In this document: positions 6,048 to 13,374 of the stretch, piece after piece
Layout: each line of letters opens with the position of its first letter
Position numbering within the stretch: the first letter of the stretch is position 1
The notes under the pieces: model-generated
What the model saw: only the letters and a program-made list of their open reading frames with translations
What the model was told of the DNA's origin: nothing
Database searches by the model: none
Position numbers and translations under genes: made by a program
Assembly (NCBI GenBank): GCA_027371725.1
Contig: DAHXMN010000002.1
Span: 1-32,678, forward strand
DNA from: Candidatus Woesearchaeota archaeon
GTDB lineage: Archaea > Nanobdellota > Nanobdellia > Woesearchaeales > UBA525
Length of the DNA: 32,678 nucleotides
Direction of reading: 5' to 3'

Positions 6048-7121
6048 TTAGCGGACGATCTCGATGCCGAGGTCGTCGCTGAGCTGCTGCCGGGCGACCG
6101 CGCGTTCCTTGGCGGACTGCTTGCCCAGGATCCACGGGCTCTTGACGCCGGTGACGATCGTCATGACGGTGATCTTGCCCTTCATGTTGTCGTCCACGCG
6201 CGCGCCCCAGATGACGTTCGCATCCTCGTCCATGGATTCGGTGACGAGTTCGCCGACGCGGTTGATCTCGTCCAGCGTCAGGTCGGGTCCGCCGCTGACA
6301 TGGATGATCGCGCCGCTCGCGCCCTCGTAGCTGATGTCGAGGAGCGGGTTGGAGAGCGCGCCCTTGACCGCTTCTTCGACGCGGTTGTTCGTGTCCGAGA
6401 CGCCGACGCCGATGGCCGCGACGCCGCCGTCCGTCATGATCGCCTTGACGTCCGCGTAGTCGAGGTTGACGAGCGAGGGCACGGCGATGATCTCGACGAT
6501 GCCCTTGATCATGGTCGCCACCAGCTCGTTCGCCACGGCGAAGGCCTGCTGCACGGGAAGGTTGCCCGCGATCTGGACCAGGCGGTTGTTGTCGATGACG
6601 ATGACGGTGTCGCTCACCTGCCGGAGGCGTTGGAGGCCGAATTCGGCCTTGTCGACGCGCGCGCGCTCGATCTTGAACGGCATCGTGACCGTGCCGATGA
6701 CGATGGAGCCAGTGTCCTTGGCGACCTGCGCGACGACCGGGGCAGCCCCTGTGCCGGTGCCGCCGCCCATGCCCGCGCAGACGAAGCACATGTCGCTGCC
6801 GCGGAGGTGCTCCTTCAGCTCCTGGATGGACTCCTGGGCCGCTTCCGCCCCCTTCTCCGGGAAGCCGCCGCAGCCGAGGCCGCGCGTGACGTCGCGGCCG
6901 ATCAGGAACTTGCGATCGGATTCGGTGATGTCGAGGTGCTGCTTGTCCGTGTTGCACGCGATGATCTCGGCACCCTTGATCCCCTTGTTGTAGAGCCAGT
7001 TGACCATGTTGTTGCCGGCGCCGCCGACCCCGATGACCTTGATATTGGCCTGTCCAACTTCAAGCTCTGGCGTTGCGTTCCTCTGGGGCTGCTGGGCAGC
7101 ACGGTTCACGATGAAGTCCAT
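6048..7121 (-). CDS. ftsZ: Cell division protein FtsZ
   Basis: A 357-aa tubulin-family GTPase that forms the division ring. GTP-binding motifs are GGAGNNMVN (~33-41) and the tubulin signature GGGTGTG (119-125). The T7 synergy loop is NLDYAD (219-224), with the catalytic acidic residues present. Length and features match archaeal FtsZ1. The first ~25 residues are a short extension. ATG 7121 has the Shine-Dalgarno GAGGGGGAG a few bases upstream, so it is not leaderless. The nearest good TATA box is at 7349-7356, giving a leader of about 205 nt. Confidence 0.96.
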   Translation of the reverse strand: MDFIVNRAAQQPQRNATPELEVGQANIKVIGVGGAGNNMVNWLYNKGIKGAEIIACNTDKQHLDITESDRKFLIGRDVTRGLGCGGFPEKGAEAAQESIQELKEHLRGSDMCFVCAGMGGGTGTGAAPVVAQVAKDTGSIVIGTVTMPFKIERARVDKAEFGLQRLRQVSDTVIVIDNNRLVQIAGNLPVQQAFAVANELVATMIKGIVEIIAVPSLVNLDYADVKAIMTDGGVAAIGVGVSDTNNRVEEAVKGALSNPLLDISYEGASGAIIHVSGGPDLTLDEINRVGELVTESMDEDANVIWGARVDDNMKGKITVMTIVTGVKSPWILGKQSAKERAVARQQLSDDLGIEIVR

Positions 7122-7463
7122 TTTTCGCTCCCCCTCAATGTTTTTGCTGTCTCCTGTCGTCGGTCCAAGGTCGCGCGAGCACCCGGAGAGCGCCAGCTAG
7201 CTCGTAGCAGCGTCCCTGTCTAAAAGCGGCCTGCGGCGTCGCCGGGTCGCCTCGCCATTCCCCTGTCCGGACAGCCTTCCCAAGCAGACCAGACCGAAGA
7301 ATGTTTAGTTCTCGCCAAAACCTTTTTGTCATTTCTAGTCTTAGCTTATATATAAACCTTGTCGTTCTAAAAAATATATGTGCGGTATACTATACTAGAG
7401 AAAATATAATATGGAAAGGAATTCGTGCGACCGAGCGGGAAACAGCAGGAAGAGGAAAGACGA
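7122..7463 (-). promoter_or_regulatory. ftsZ upstream region with predicted ~205-nt leader
   Basis: There is no convincing gene here. TTTATATA at 7349-7356 (minus strand) predicts transcription start near 7326. The leader contains a self-complementary CTGTCCGGACAG and several GC-rich inverted segments, and ends with a strong Shine-Dalgarno before 7121. The far end (7360-7415) is AT-rich and featureless. Confidence 0.4.
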
Positions 7464-7997
7464 TCAGCGACGGAAGAGGACGAGCTTCTCGCCCGCGTAG
7501 AGGCCCATGCTGCTCATCTGCTCGTACTGGTCCGGCGCGAGCGTGAGGATCAGGACAGTGAACCGGTACTGCGCCTTGATCTCGCCCACGATGAGCGACA
7601 GCGCAGCAGTGTCGACCTCCTGGCCGATCACGAGGATGGAGACCTTCTCCTTGGCGGCCTTGCCGTGCTGGATCAGCGCGTCGACGCCCCGGACTCCGGA
7701 AGCCCGCTCGACGAACTCCTCGATCGCGCTCTTCTTGACCGCGAGCAGCTCGTCCAGGAATTTCGTCTCTTTCGTGAGGGCCAAGCGATAGAGGCGGAGC
7801 TTCTTGATCTTCCGTTCGTCCACGATCTCGAGCTTCACGAGAAGGCGTATGATACGGTATGCGGTGGCTGGCGAGAGCCTCGTCGCCTTCGCCGCTTCGC
7901 GCACCCCGTACTCCTGCTCAGGGTGGTCAAGGAACAGCCGAATCAGCGTCATCCGCTTCTTGTCGAAGAGCCCTTCCAGGAGCTTTGTCGGTTCCAT
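7464..7997 (-). CDS. Winged-helix transcriptional regulator (TrmB/ArsR-like)
   Basis: A 177-aa protein. Residues 1-75 form a winged helix: LIRLFLDHPEQEYGVREAAK, then the recognition helix SPATAYRIIRLLVKLE, then a wing (RKIKKLRLYRL). Residues ~90-177 form an alpha/beta domain (VSILVIGQEVDTAALSLIV..., TVLILTLAPDQYEQM) that resembles the small C-terminal domains of nucleotidyltransferase-like or ligand-sensing archaeal regulators; the ligand is unknown. ATG 7997 has GAGG (8005-8008) at correct spacing and a TATA box 40 nt upstream. A palindrome lies just upstream of the TATA box, so autoregulation is likely. Confidence 0.8.
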   Translation of the reverse strand: MEPTKLLEGLFDKKRMTLIRLFLDHPEQEYGVREAAKATRLSPATAYRIIRLLVKLEIVDERKIKKLRLYRLALTKETKFLDELLAVKKSAIEEFVERASGVRGVDALIQHGKAAKEKVSILVIGQEVDTAALSLIVGEIKAQYRFTVLILTLAPDQYEQMSSMGLYAGEKLVLFRR

Positions 7998-8032
7998 CGT
8001 GTTTCCTCTTGAACACTCCAGGATGGCACAAA

Positions 8033-8040
8033 TATATAAA
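8033..8040 (-). promoter_or_regulatory. TATA box of the winged-helix regulator
   Basis: TTTATATA about 40 nt before the ATG at 7997, giving a leader of ~13 nt that contains the GAGG Shine-Dalgarno. Confidence 0.6.
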
Positions 8041-8050
8041 TATACCGTTT

Positions 8051-8067
8051 TTGAAACAACGTTCCAA
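8051..8067. promoter_or_regulatory. Candidate operator palindrome for the regulator
   Basis: TTGAAAC-AAC-GTTCCAA is a 7-3-7 inverted repeat with one mismatch, ending about 11 bp upstream of the TATA box (BRE/activator position). Further GAAAC words at 8071-8076 and 8092-8096 sit at roughly 20-bp intervals and may be additional half sites. Confidence 0.5.
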
Positions 8068-8176
8068 AAATGAAACATTACTTTTCCAAACGAAACAGAG
8101 GGGGGTGTCCGCACAGTCCGGAAAAACGTAGACTGGACGGGCGGGAGAAAGGAGAAGGGATCATGCCGCACCCCCC

Positions 8177-8275
8177 GAAATAATAACTTTTACAAAATAT
8201 ATTTTTTAATTATAATAATTATAATATATATACATTTTCATTCAATTATTACTATATCTTACGCAACCATATCCT
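8177..8275. other. AT-rich island
   Basis: About 100 bp of almost pure A/T in an otherwise GC-rich region. It includes a tandem AATTATAAT repeat and lies just past the stop of the DNA ligase gene. It is bounded on the left by CACCCCCC (8169-8176), which is complementary to GGGGGGTG at 8100-8107. It could be a transcription termination zone or a DNA-unwinding element; no gene is present. Confidence 0.4.
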
Positions 8276-8287
8276 ACTCGAGAAAGA

Positions 8288-10051
8288 TCATCGTCCACGC
8301 TGATGCTCAAAGGCGCGACGGACCTCGTCCAAGGTGGTGATATCTTCAGGGGAGCGGTCGTCGCGGAGGTTGACCACGCGCGGGAACCGGAGGGCGTACC
8401 CGCTCGCGTAGGCCGGGCTCCGCTGGATCTCCTCGAACGCGAGCTCCAGCACCAGGGCGGGATCGAACGTGACCTCGCGGCCGTGCTCCGCCACGATGGC
8501 GGGCCGCAGCAGGTCAGTCACCTGCTGGAACGTGACGCCACCCTCCCGCTCCAGCTCCTTGAGGCCGGTGCCGACCTTCCCGATCGCGAGGAATTCGCCG
8601 GTCTCGTCCCGGCATGCGACGGTGAAGCTGGTGAGCCAGCCGGAGCGCTTCCCTTCGCCCCACTCAGCGGCAACGATCACGAGGTCCATGGTGTCCAAGA
8701 CGGGTTTGACCTTGACCATGTGGCCGACGCGACCGCCGGGCTGGTACTTCCCGGACAAAGACTTGCACATGATCCCTTCGTTGCCCGCGGCGAGGCTCTC
8801 CTTGTAGAACCGCTCCGCCTCCGCCGTCGAGCCGGTCAGTAAAAGCGTGCTCAGCTTTATTCTCTTCAGCAAAGGCCGTCTCAGTATCCTCTCCAGCAAT
8901 TCCCGTCGTTTCTCGAACCCGGTATCGAGGAGCTCCTCCCCGTCGAGGTAGAGGAGGTCGAAGACGTTCAGCTCCACCGGGAGCTGCTCCCGCAGCTTAT
9001 CGATGTCGTACTTCCGCCGGATCCGCTGGCCGATGTGCTGGAACGGGGTATACTTCCCCGTCGCCGGGTCGAACCCGACGGCTTCGCAATCGAGGATGGC
9101 GGTCTCCGCCTCGACATGCTCTTTGGCCGCGTCCACGACTTCCGGGAACTGCTGCGTCACGTTCTCCAGGCGCCGGGTGAAGATGGTGATTGCATCCCTC
9201 TCCTTGTGGACCTGCATCCGGAAGCCGTCGTACTTGTACTCGAGGGCCGCGGGCCGTCCGACGCGATCCATGCCCGCTTCCACGGACTGCTCTTTCTGGG
9301 CGAGCATCACCCTGATCGGGACGCCGAGCTCGAGAGAGATCCCCCTCAGAGCGGCGACGCCGGACTTGGCGGCTTTCGCGACGGCGGCGTAGTCGTTGCA
9401 TCGGTCGTACGCCTGCTGGACGGCGGCGATGAGCGCATTGTATGCTTCGCGGCCGTTCTCGTCCGGGAACTCGATATCATTCTTTTCCATATTGTAGTTC
9501 ATCTCAGGGTTGAGATACGCCCAGCAGATCGCGTCCCGCAACGTGCCTTCCGCGATGCCGACGCGCAACGTCTCCAGGACCGTACGGATCAGGAAGCGCG
9601 CCTCCTCCGCGGAAGCGTGGCCGAGAAGCGCGGCGAGCGACTTCACCTTGAGGTCGACGCTCCCCTTCCCCTCCATCCCGGGGAACTTCTGGAGCGTGAG
9701 GAAGACGTCCTTCGCGTCGAGCTCCTTCGTGACGAGCGTCGCTTGCTTCTTCTTGCCGACGAGGAGGCCGGCCACTTTCCCGAGGTCGCCCTCCTTCTTC
9801 CACAACGAGGTGACCTTGCGTTCGGTCTCGCCGGACGCGACAGCTATGGCTTTCACCGCGAGCGCGGTCGAGAAGCCGAGCGTGCGCGGGTCCCACGGCG
9901 GGAACAAGCGGCCCTGCAGGAGCAGGATGACCGTCTCGAGCTCGGCAGCAGGCACCTCCTTCAGGAACGAGGCGAGGACGTGGGTCTTCTCCAGCCGTTT
10001 CGACGTGGACTCCACGCGCCGGTAGACCGAGACGAGGGAGGCGTAGCGCAT
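8288..10051 (-). CDS. lig: ATP-dependent DNA ligase
   Basis: A 587-aa archaeal/eukaryal type I DNA ligase, which seals Okazaki-fragment and repair nicks. Residues 1-215 are the helical DNA-binding domain. The nucleotidyltransferase domain begins with catalytic Lys273 in EYKYDGFR (motif I, KxDGxR). Further motifs are the FTRRLENVT segment (III region), ILDCEAVGFD (IIIa), EGIMCKS (IV) and MVKVKP (V). The C-terminal OB domain ends near PRVVNLRDDRSPED. Length is typical. ATG 10051 is chosen because TTTAAATA is centred 27.5 nt upstream. It is divergent from the unknown gene at 10161. Confidence 0.95.
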   Translation of the reverse strand: MRYASLVSVYRRVESTSKRLEKTHVLASFLKEVPAAELETVILLLQGRLFPPWDPRTLGFSTALAVKAIAVASGETERKVTSLWKKEGDLGKVAGLLVGKKKQATLVTKELDAKDVFLTLQKFPGMEGKGSVDLKVKSLAALLGHASAEEARFLIRTVLETLRVGIAEGTLRDAICWAYLNPEMNYNMEKNDIEFPDENGREAYNALIAAVQQAYDRCNDYAAVAKAAKSGVAALRGISLELGVPIRVMLAQKEQSVEAGMDRVGRPAALEYKYDGFRMQVHKERDAITIFTRRLENVTQQFPEVVDAAKEHVEAETAILDCEAVGFDPATGKYTPFQHIGQRIRRKYDIDKLREQLPVELNVFDLLYLDGEELLDTGFEKRRELLERILRRPLLKRIKLSTLLLTGSTAEAERFYKESLAAGNEGIMCKSLSGKYQPGGRVGHMVKVKPVLDTMDLVIVAAEWGEGKRSGWLTSFTVACRDETGEFLAIGKVGTGLKELEREGGVTFQQVTDLLRPAIVAEHGREVTFDPALVLELAFEEIQRSPAYASGYALRFPRVVNLRDDRSPEDITTLDEVRRAFEHQRGR

Positions 10052-10074
10052 ATAGAACCGGTCAAGCGACAGGA

Positions 10075-10082
10075 TATTTAAA
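10075..10082 (-). promoter_or_regulatory. TATA box of DNA ligase
   Basis: TTTAAATA centred 27.5 nt from the ATG at 10051; it excludes the longer upstream in-frame extension. Confidence 0.6.
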
Positions 10083-10129
10083 CCTTCTTCGTTAAAATTT
10101 ACCATTAAATAGTAACAAAAATGAAAAGA

Positions 10130-10137
10130 TTTATATA
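10130..10137 (+). promoter_or_regulatory. TATA box of the 355-aa unknown gene
   Basis: TTTATATA overlaps an in-frame ATG at 10137, so that ATG cannot be the start; the next ATG at 10161 is 27.5 nt downstream. Confidence 0.6.
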
Positions 10138-10160
10138 TGTGGACCGTGATTAAGAGGGAT

Positions 10161-11228
10161 ATGACCGATGGACTCTTCAGATCCAACGCCCGAGCGATCG
10201 TCTTCAGAGACAAGAATGACGTAATCCACCCCGAAGAGGTCTTCGCACGGCTCTATGGCGGACTGGAACACGCAGTCAAACTCAATCTCCGCAACAAGGA
10301 ATCCAGAACGATAAAGGCCCCCTCGATCAGGGACGAGATATATACCGATGAAGCAAGCAAGATAATCTCCGGATGGCTCGTCAAGAACGGCCAGAACATC
10401 ACCGCAGAAATAACATATGACGACGGGAAGAGCCAGACCTATACCGTGAAGCGCAGGGAGAACTTCGACGCGAAGAGGCTGATGAAGATCCCGAACATCG
10501 TCCGGCTCCACGACGACAACGGAGGGGCGCTCGTCCTAAGAGAGGCGAGGAAACATCCTTTCGACGAGACCGTGATGATGCACGCGGCGAAGCACATCAG
10601 CGATTTCGACAAAGCAGCGAGCAAGCAATTCTACGAGGAGAACGAGAATCCCATCCGTCCAGCAAATGGAAAGAGAGCCATGCTCATCCCTGAACCGAAC
10701 CTGCTCAGCGCCCTCCAGCGAATATACAACGATGGCTTCCCACAGATAACGCCCAAGGTCAAAGCCCTCGATGCTGACGGGACAAGGCTCTGGTACGTGA
10801 GGGATTTCCTGCCCGCAGCCATAGACACGAGCCTAGGGGCGAAGGCGCTCGGCGCATATTTCGGGTCGCTGCATGCGCTCGGTCTCTTCGAGCCTGTCGA
10901 CCGCCAGTTCATCCACTATGCGCTCCAGCGAGGCATCATCGTCAATTATGATCCTGACTTCATCTGCCACACGATGAATCCCCAGAGGGTTCTGCATTCC
11001 GAACTGGGGGACATACGGGCGACCCTGACAACTGATGCCGACCTCAGAAACAACATCCCGATGGACATCGGGGAATACCAGAAGCGGCTGAAGGCGAGGA
11101 TTCACGAGGTGAGAGAGGTCCGCACACAGGAAGGGTACAACCCGGGCACGCTTTTTGATCATCTCTTGCGGAAGCCCTCGATCGAGCCATTCCCGGTTAT
11201 GGACCTCGCCGGAAGAAAATATGTTTGA
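10161..11228 (+). CDS. Unknown protein, possibly a degenerate kinase-like fold
   Basis: A 355-aa protein I do not recognise. It appears to have an N-terminal mixed domain (1-150) and a larger C-terminal part. The segment LGAYFGSLHALG...VDRQFIHYALQRG followed by IIVNYDPDF (about residues 235-275) is loosely reminiscent of the helix, catalytic loop and DFG-like strand of aminoglycoside-phosphotransferase or Bud32-type kinases. The usual H-G-D...N residues are not intact, so this is weak inference. Codon use is visibly less GC-rich than in neighbouring orc1. The start is set by the TATA box. It is divergent from DNA ligase and followed 43 bp later by orc1/cdc6. Confidence 0.7.
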   Translation: MTDGLFRSNARAIVFRDKNDVIHPEEVFARLYGGLEHAVKLNLRNKESRTIKAPSIRDEIYTDEASKIISGWLVKNGQNITAEITYDDGKSQTYTVKRRENFDAKRLMKIPNIVRLHDDNGGALVLREARKHPFDETVMMHAAKHISDFDKAASKQFYEENENPIRPANGKRAMLIPEPNLLSALQRIYNDGFPQITPKVKALDADGTRLWYVRDFLPAAIDTSLGAKALGAYFGSLHALGLFEPVDRQFIHYALQRGIIVNYDPDFICHTMNPQRVLHSELGDIRATLTTDADLRNNIPMDIGEYQKRLKARIHEVREVRTQEGYNPGTLFDHLLRKPSIEPFPVMDLAGRKYV

Positions 11229-11242
11229 GGCACCATCACCTA

Positions 11243-11248
11243 TTTAAA
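11243..11248 (+). promoter_or_regulatory. TATA box of orc1/cdc6
   Basis: TTTAAA (in TATTTAAA) centred 26.5 nt before the ATG at 11272. Confidence 0.65.
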
Positions 11249-11271
11249 CGTCTTCAGTCTGCTCCGACACC

Positions 11272-12327
11272 ATGGGCCTGTTCGACGAGGTTCTCGGCGC
11301 GGGGGAGTCGCTCTTCCGGAACGAGGACGCGCTGGAGTACGAGTTCCTGCCAAAACTCTTGCCGTTCCGCGAGAACGAGCAGCGCGAGCTGGCGCGGTGC
11401 GTCAGCCCCCTCTTCCAGGGCAGGAACGGGCGGAACGTCCTGATCCACGGCGCCCCGGGCATCGGGAAGAGCGCAGCCGCGAGATTCGTGCTCCGCGAGC
11501 TCGAGGAGAAGAGCGACGAGGTCGCGGTCGTCTACGTCAACTGCTGGCAGACGAACACGAGCTACAAGGTCTTCCTCGAGGTGTGCGACCAGCTCGGGTA
11601 CAAGTTCACGCAGAACAAGAACGGCACCGAGCTGATCAAGGTCATCGCGTCCATAGTCAACAAGAAGAGCGCGGTGATCGTCTTCGACGAGATCGACAAG
11701 GCGGAGGAGTTCGACTTCCTCTACTCGCTCATCGAAGAGATCTACAAGAAAGCCATCATCCTGATCACGAACTACAAGTCCTGGCTCATCGAGCTGGACG
11801 AGCGGATCAAGAGCCGGCTGACGCCGGAGCTGATCGAGTTCAAGCAGTACACGGACAAGGAGACCGCCGGGATCCTGAAGGAGCGGCAGCAGTACGCGTT
11901 CGTCCCCGGCGTCTGGGAGGAAGCGGCGTTCACGCTCGTCTGCCAGCGCGCAGCGGCGGCGAAGGACATCCGCACCGGGCTGTACCTGATGCGGCAGGCA
12001 GCGCTGAGAGCGGAGGACGCGGCCTCGAAGAAGGTGACCGAGGAGCACGTCAAGCGGGCGTTGTCCACGATGGACGAGTTCACGATCAAGAGCAGCGCCG
12101 ACCTCAACGACGAGGAGAAGTTCATCTACGAGGTCGTGAAGAAGCACGACGGGAAGAAGATCGGCGACCTGTACAACGCGTACAAGAAGGACGGCGGCCA
12201 AGCGTCGTATAAGACGTTCCAGCGGAAGATAGCGGCGCTCGACGAGGGCCGGTTCATCACGCTGGAGCGGAAGACGGGCGACGGCGGCAACACGACCATC
12301 GTCAACCGGAAGATCACGGAGTTCTAG
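11272..12327 (+). CDS. orc1: Orc1/Cdc6 replication initiator
   Basis: A 351-aa AAA+ initiator that binds origin repeats and loads MCM. Walker A is GAPGIGKS (60-67, K66), Walker B is VIVFDEID (135-142), sensor 1 is the ITNY strand (N167), and the sensor 2 region is DIRTGLYLMRQA. The C-terminal ~80 residues form a winged helix (KIGDLYNAYKKDG...KTFQRKIAALDEGRFI). It is somewhat shorter than the common ~400 aa. The start is leaderless. Archaeal origins usually adjoin this gene; only 43 bp lie upstream, so the 12328-12623 spacer or the AT-rich island at 8177 are the local candidates. Confidence 0.93.
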   Translation: MGLFDEVLGAGESLFRNEDALEYEFLPKLLPFRENEQRELARCVSPLFQGRNGRNVLIHGAPGIGKSAAARFVLRELEEKSDEVAVVYVNCWQTNTSYKVFLEVCDQLGYKFTQNKNGTELIKVIASIVNKKSAVIVFDEIDKAEEFDFLYSLIEEIYKKAIILITNYKSWLIELDERIKSRLTPELIEFKQYTDKETAGILKERQQYAFVPGVWEEAAFTLVCQRAAAAKDIRTGLYLMRQAALRAEDAASKKVTEEHVKRALSTMDEFTIKSSADLNDEEKFIYEVVKKHDGKKIGDLYNAYKKDGGQASYKTFQRKIAALDEGRFITLERKTGDGGNTTIVNRKITEF

Positions 12328-12623
12328 ATCGCGGGGCGCTCGTTCGGCCGGCGCTGCGGAACATCTCTTCTCCTCCGCCCGGAGGCCTTGACGAGCGCGC
12401 GCAATCATGGCGTCCGCGCCATACTCTCGCCAGGATCTCGTTCCGAGACGGCGCCGCGGCGAACGTCCAGAGCCATACGATGGACACGGGAACTGGACGA
12501 GGGAACGAAGCGGCTACGGGGTGAGCGGTGCAGGAACGAAGCGACTGCGTCCTCCCGGAGCGAGAGCCGGCATCCACGAGAGAGAAGAAAAAGGGAAGGG
12601 AAAAGAGGTTAAGGAAAGACTGC
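12328..12623. other. Hairpin-rich spacer downstream of orc1/cdc6
   Basis: There is no gene. Several short perfect hairpins occur: ATGGCG-TCCG-CGCCAT (ending near 12422), TCTCG-TTC-CGAGA (near 12437-12449), and GCAG-N11-CTGC (12530-12548). The last has the 11-nt loop GAACGAAGCGA, nearly identical to a loop at 31006-31016. A second GGAACGAAGCG occurs at 12502-12512. I do not see clear origin-recognition boxes. Confidence 0.4.
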
Positions 12624-13103
12624 TTACTGCTCCACCGAAGAGGTGATGCTGCCGGACGCGGTGTGCGTCACGTCCTCGCCGTTCTTCGTGTAGATGACAT
12701 TCACGTTCGCCTTGAACTTGTCGCCGACATTGGCCGCGGCGGTGTTCGTGCAGCTGAAGGTGAAGACCTGCTTCTGGCCGTTCGCGAGGGAGATCTGCGT
12801 GGTGTTCGCGATCTGGCAATCGACGGCGCTGCCGAGGTTCGTGGTGTTGACGTCGGTCTCGTTGATGGTGATCTGGTCGCCGATGTTGTTGATGATGCCG
12901 AACGTCAGCGTCGCGGGCATGCCCGCGGAGACCTTGTACTCGCCCGCGCTGATGCCGCCGGTCATCGTGAAGCTGCTCGGCAGGAACTTGCTCGGGCTGA
13001 GGATGCCGAAGTAGGCGAGGGCGCCGATCGCCGCGAGGACGACGAGGATGGCCCAGCCGTACGTCATCAGGAACTCCATTGCCGCTTGACCCTTTCTCCG
13101 CAT
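12624..13103 (-). CDS. Class III signal-peptide pilin-like protein
   Basis: A 159-aa pilin. The N-terminus MRRKGQAAMEFLMTYGWAIL is a canonical archaeal class III signal: a short basic leader, cleavage near the KGQ/A junction by a PibD/FlaK-type peptidase, then a hydrophobic assembly helix (LVVLAAIGALAYFGIL). The remainder is a beta-rich Thr/Asn-rich domain with two cysteines (VDCQIAN, FSCTN) that may form a disulphide. ATG 13103 is chosen because it has GAGGTGA directly upstream and the TATA box at 13174-13181 gives a ~48-nt leader. An upstream in-frame ATG at 13166 is too close to the TATA box. The separate promoter and position suggest the major pilin of the adjacent machine. Confidence 0.85.
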   Translation of the reverse strand: MRRKGQAAMEFLMTYGWAILVVLAAIGALAYFGILSPSKFLPSSFTMTGGISAGEYKVSAGMPATLTFGIINNIGDQITINETDVNTTNLGSAVDCQIANTTQISLANGQKQVFTFSCTNTAAANVGDKFKANVNVIYTKNGEDVTHTASGSITSSVEQ

Positions 13104-13173
13104 GTGTTTCACCTCACCTGTTTCCTCAGGCTTATGGAGAGGAAATGGTTCTATCCAATCCCCCATTGGAACA

Positions 13174-13181
13174 TTTATAAA
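13174..13181 (-). promoter_or_regulatory. TATA box of the pilin gene
   Basis: TTTATAAA; predicted transcription start near 13151, giving a ~48-nt leader with a GAGGTGA Shine-Dalgarno before 13103. Confidence 0.55.
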
Positions 13182-13374
13182 GCTTTCGCTTCGATGGGCC
13201 GCGGTGAAAATCTCGTTTCACTCAGGCACCGGCTTCTCGCCAGTCATTGCCCCCTTCGCTGCATCGACGTTCCCGGAAGAGGGCCGACCAGGGTCTCTTC
13301 GCTTCGTTCTTCGCCATGCCCGACCTTGACCGGCGCCCTACGCTTTTTCCGCGGCCATGACGGCACGAAGCGGC

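Noticed and set aside
7135..7332. Minus-strand 65-aa frame in the ftsZ leader
   Set aside because: Its ATG lies only ~20 nt from the TATA centre and would be upstream of the predicted transcription start; no family features.
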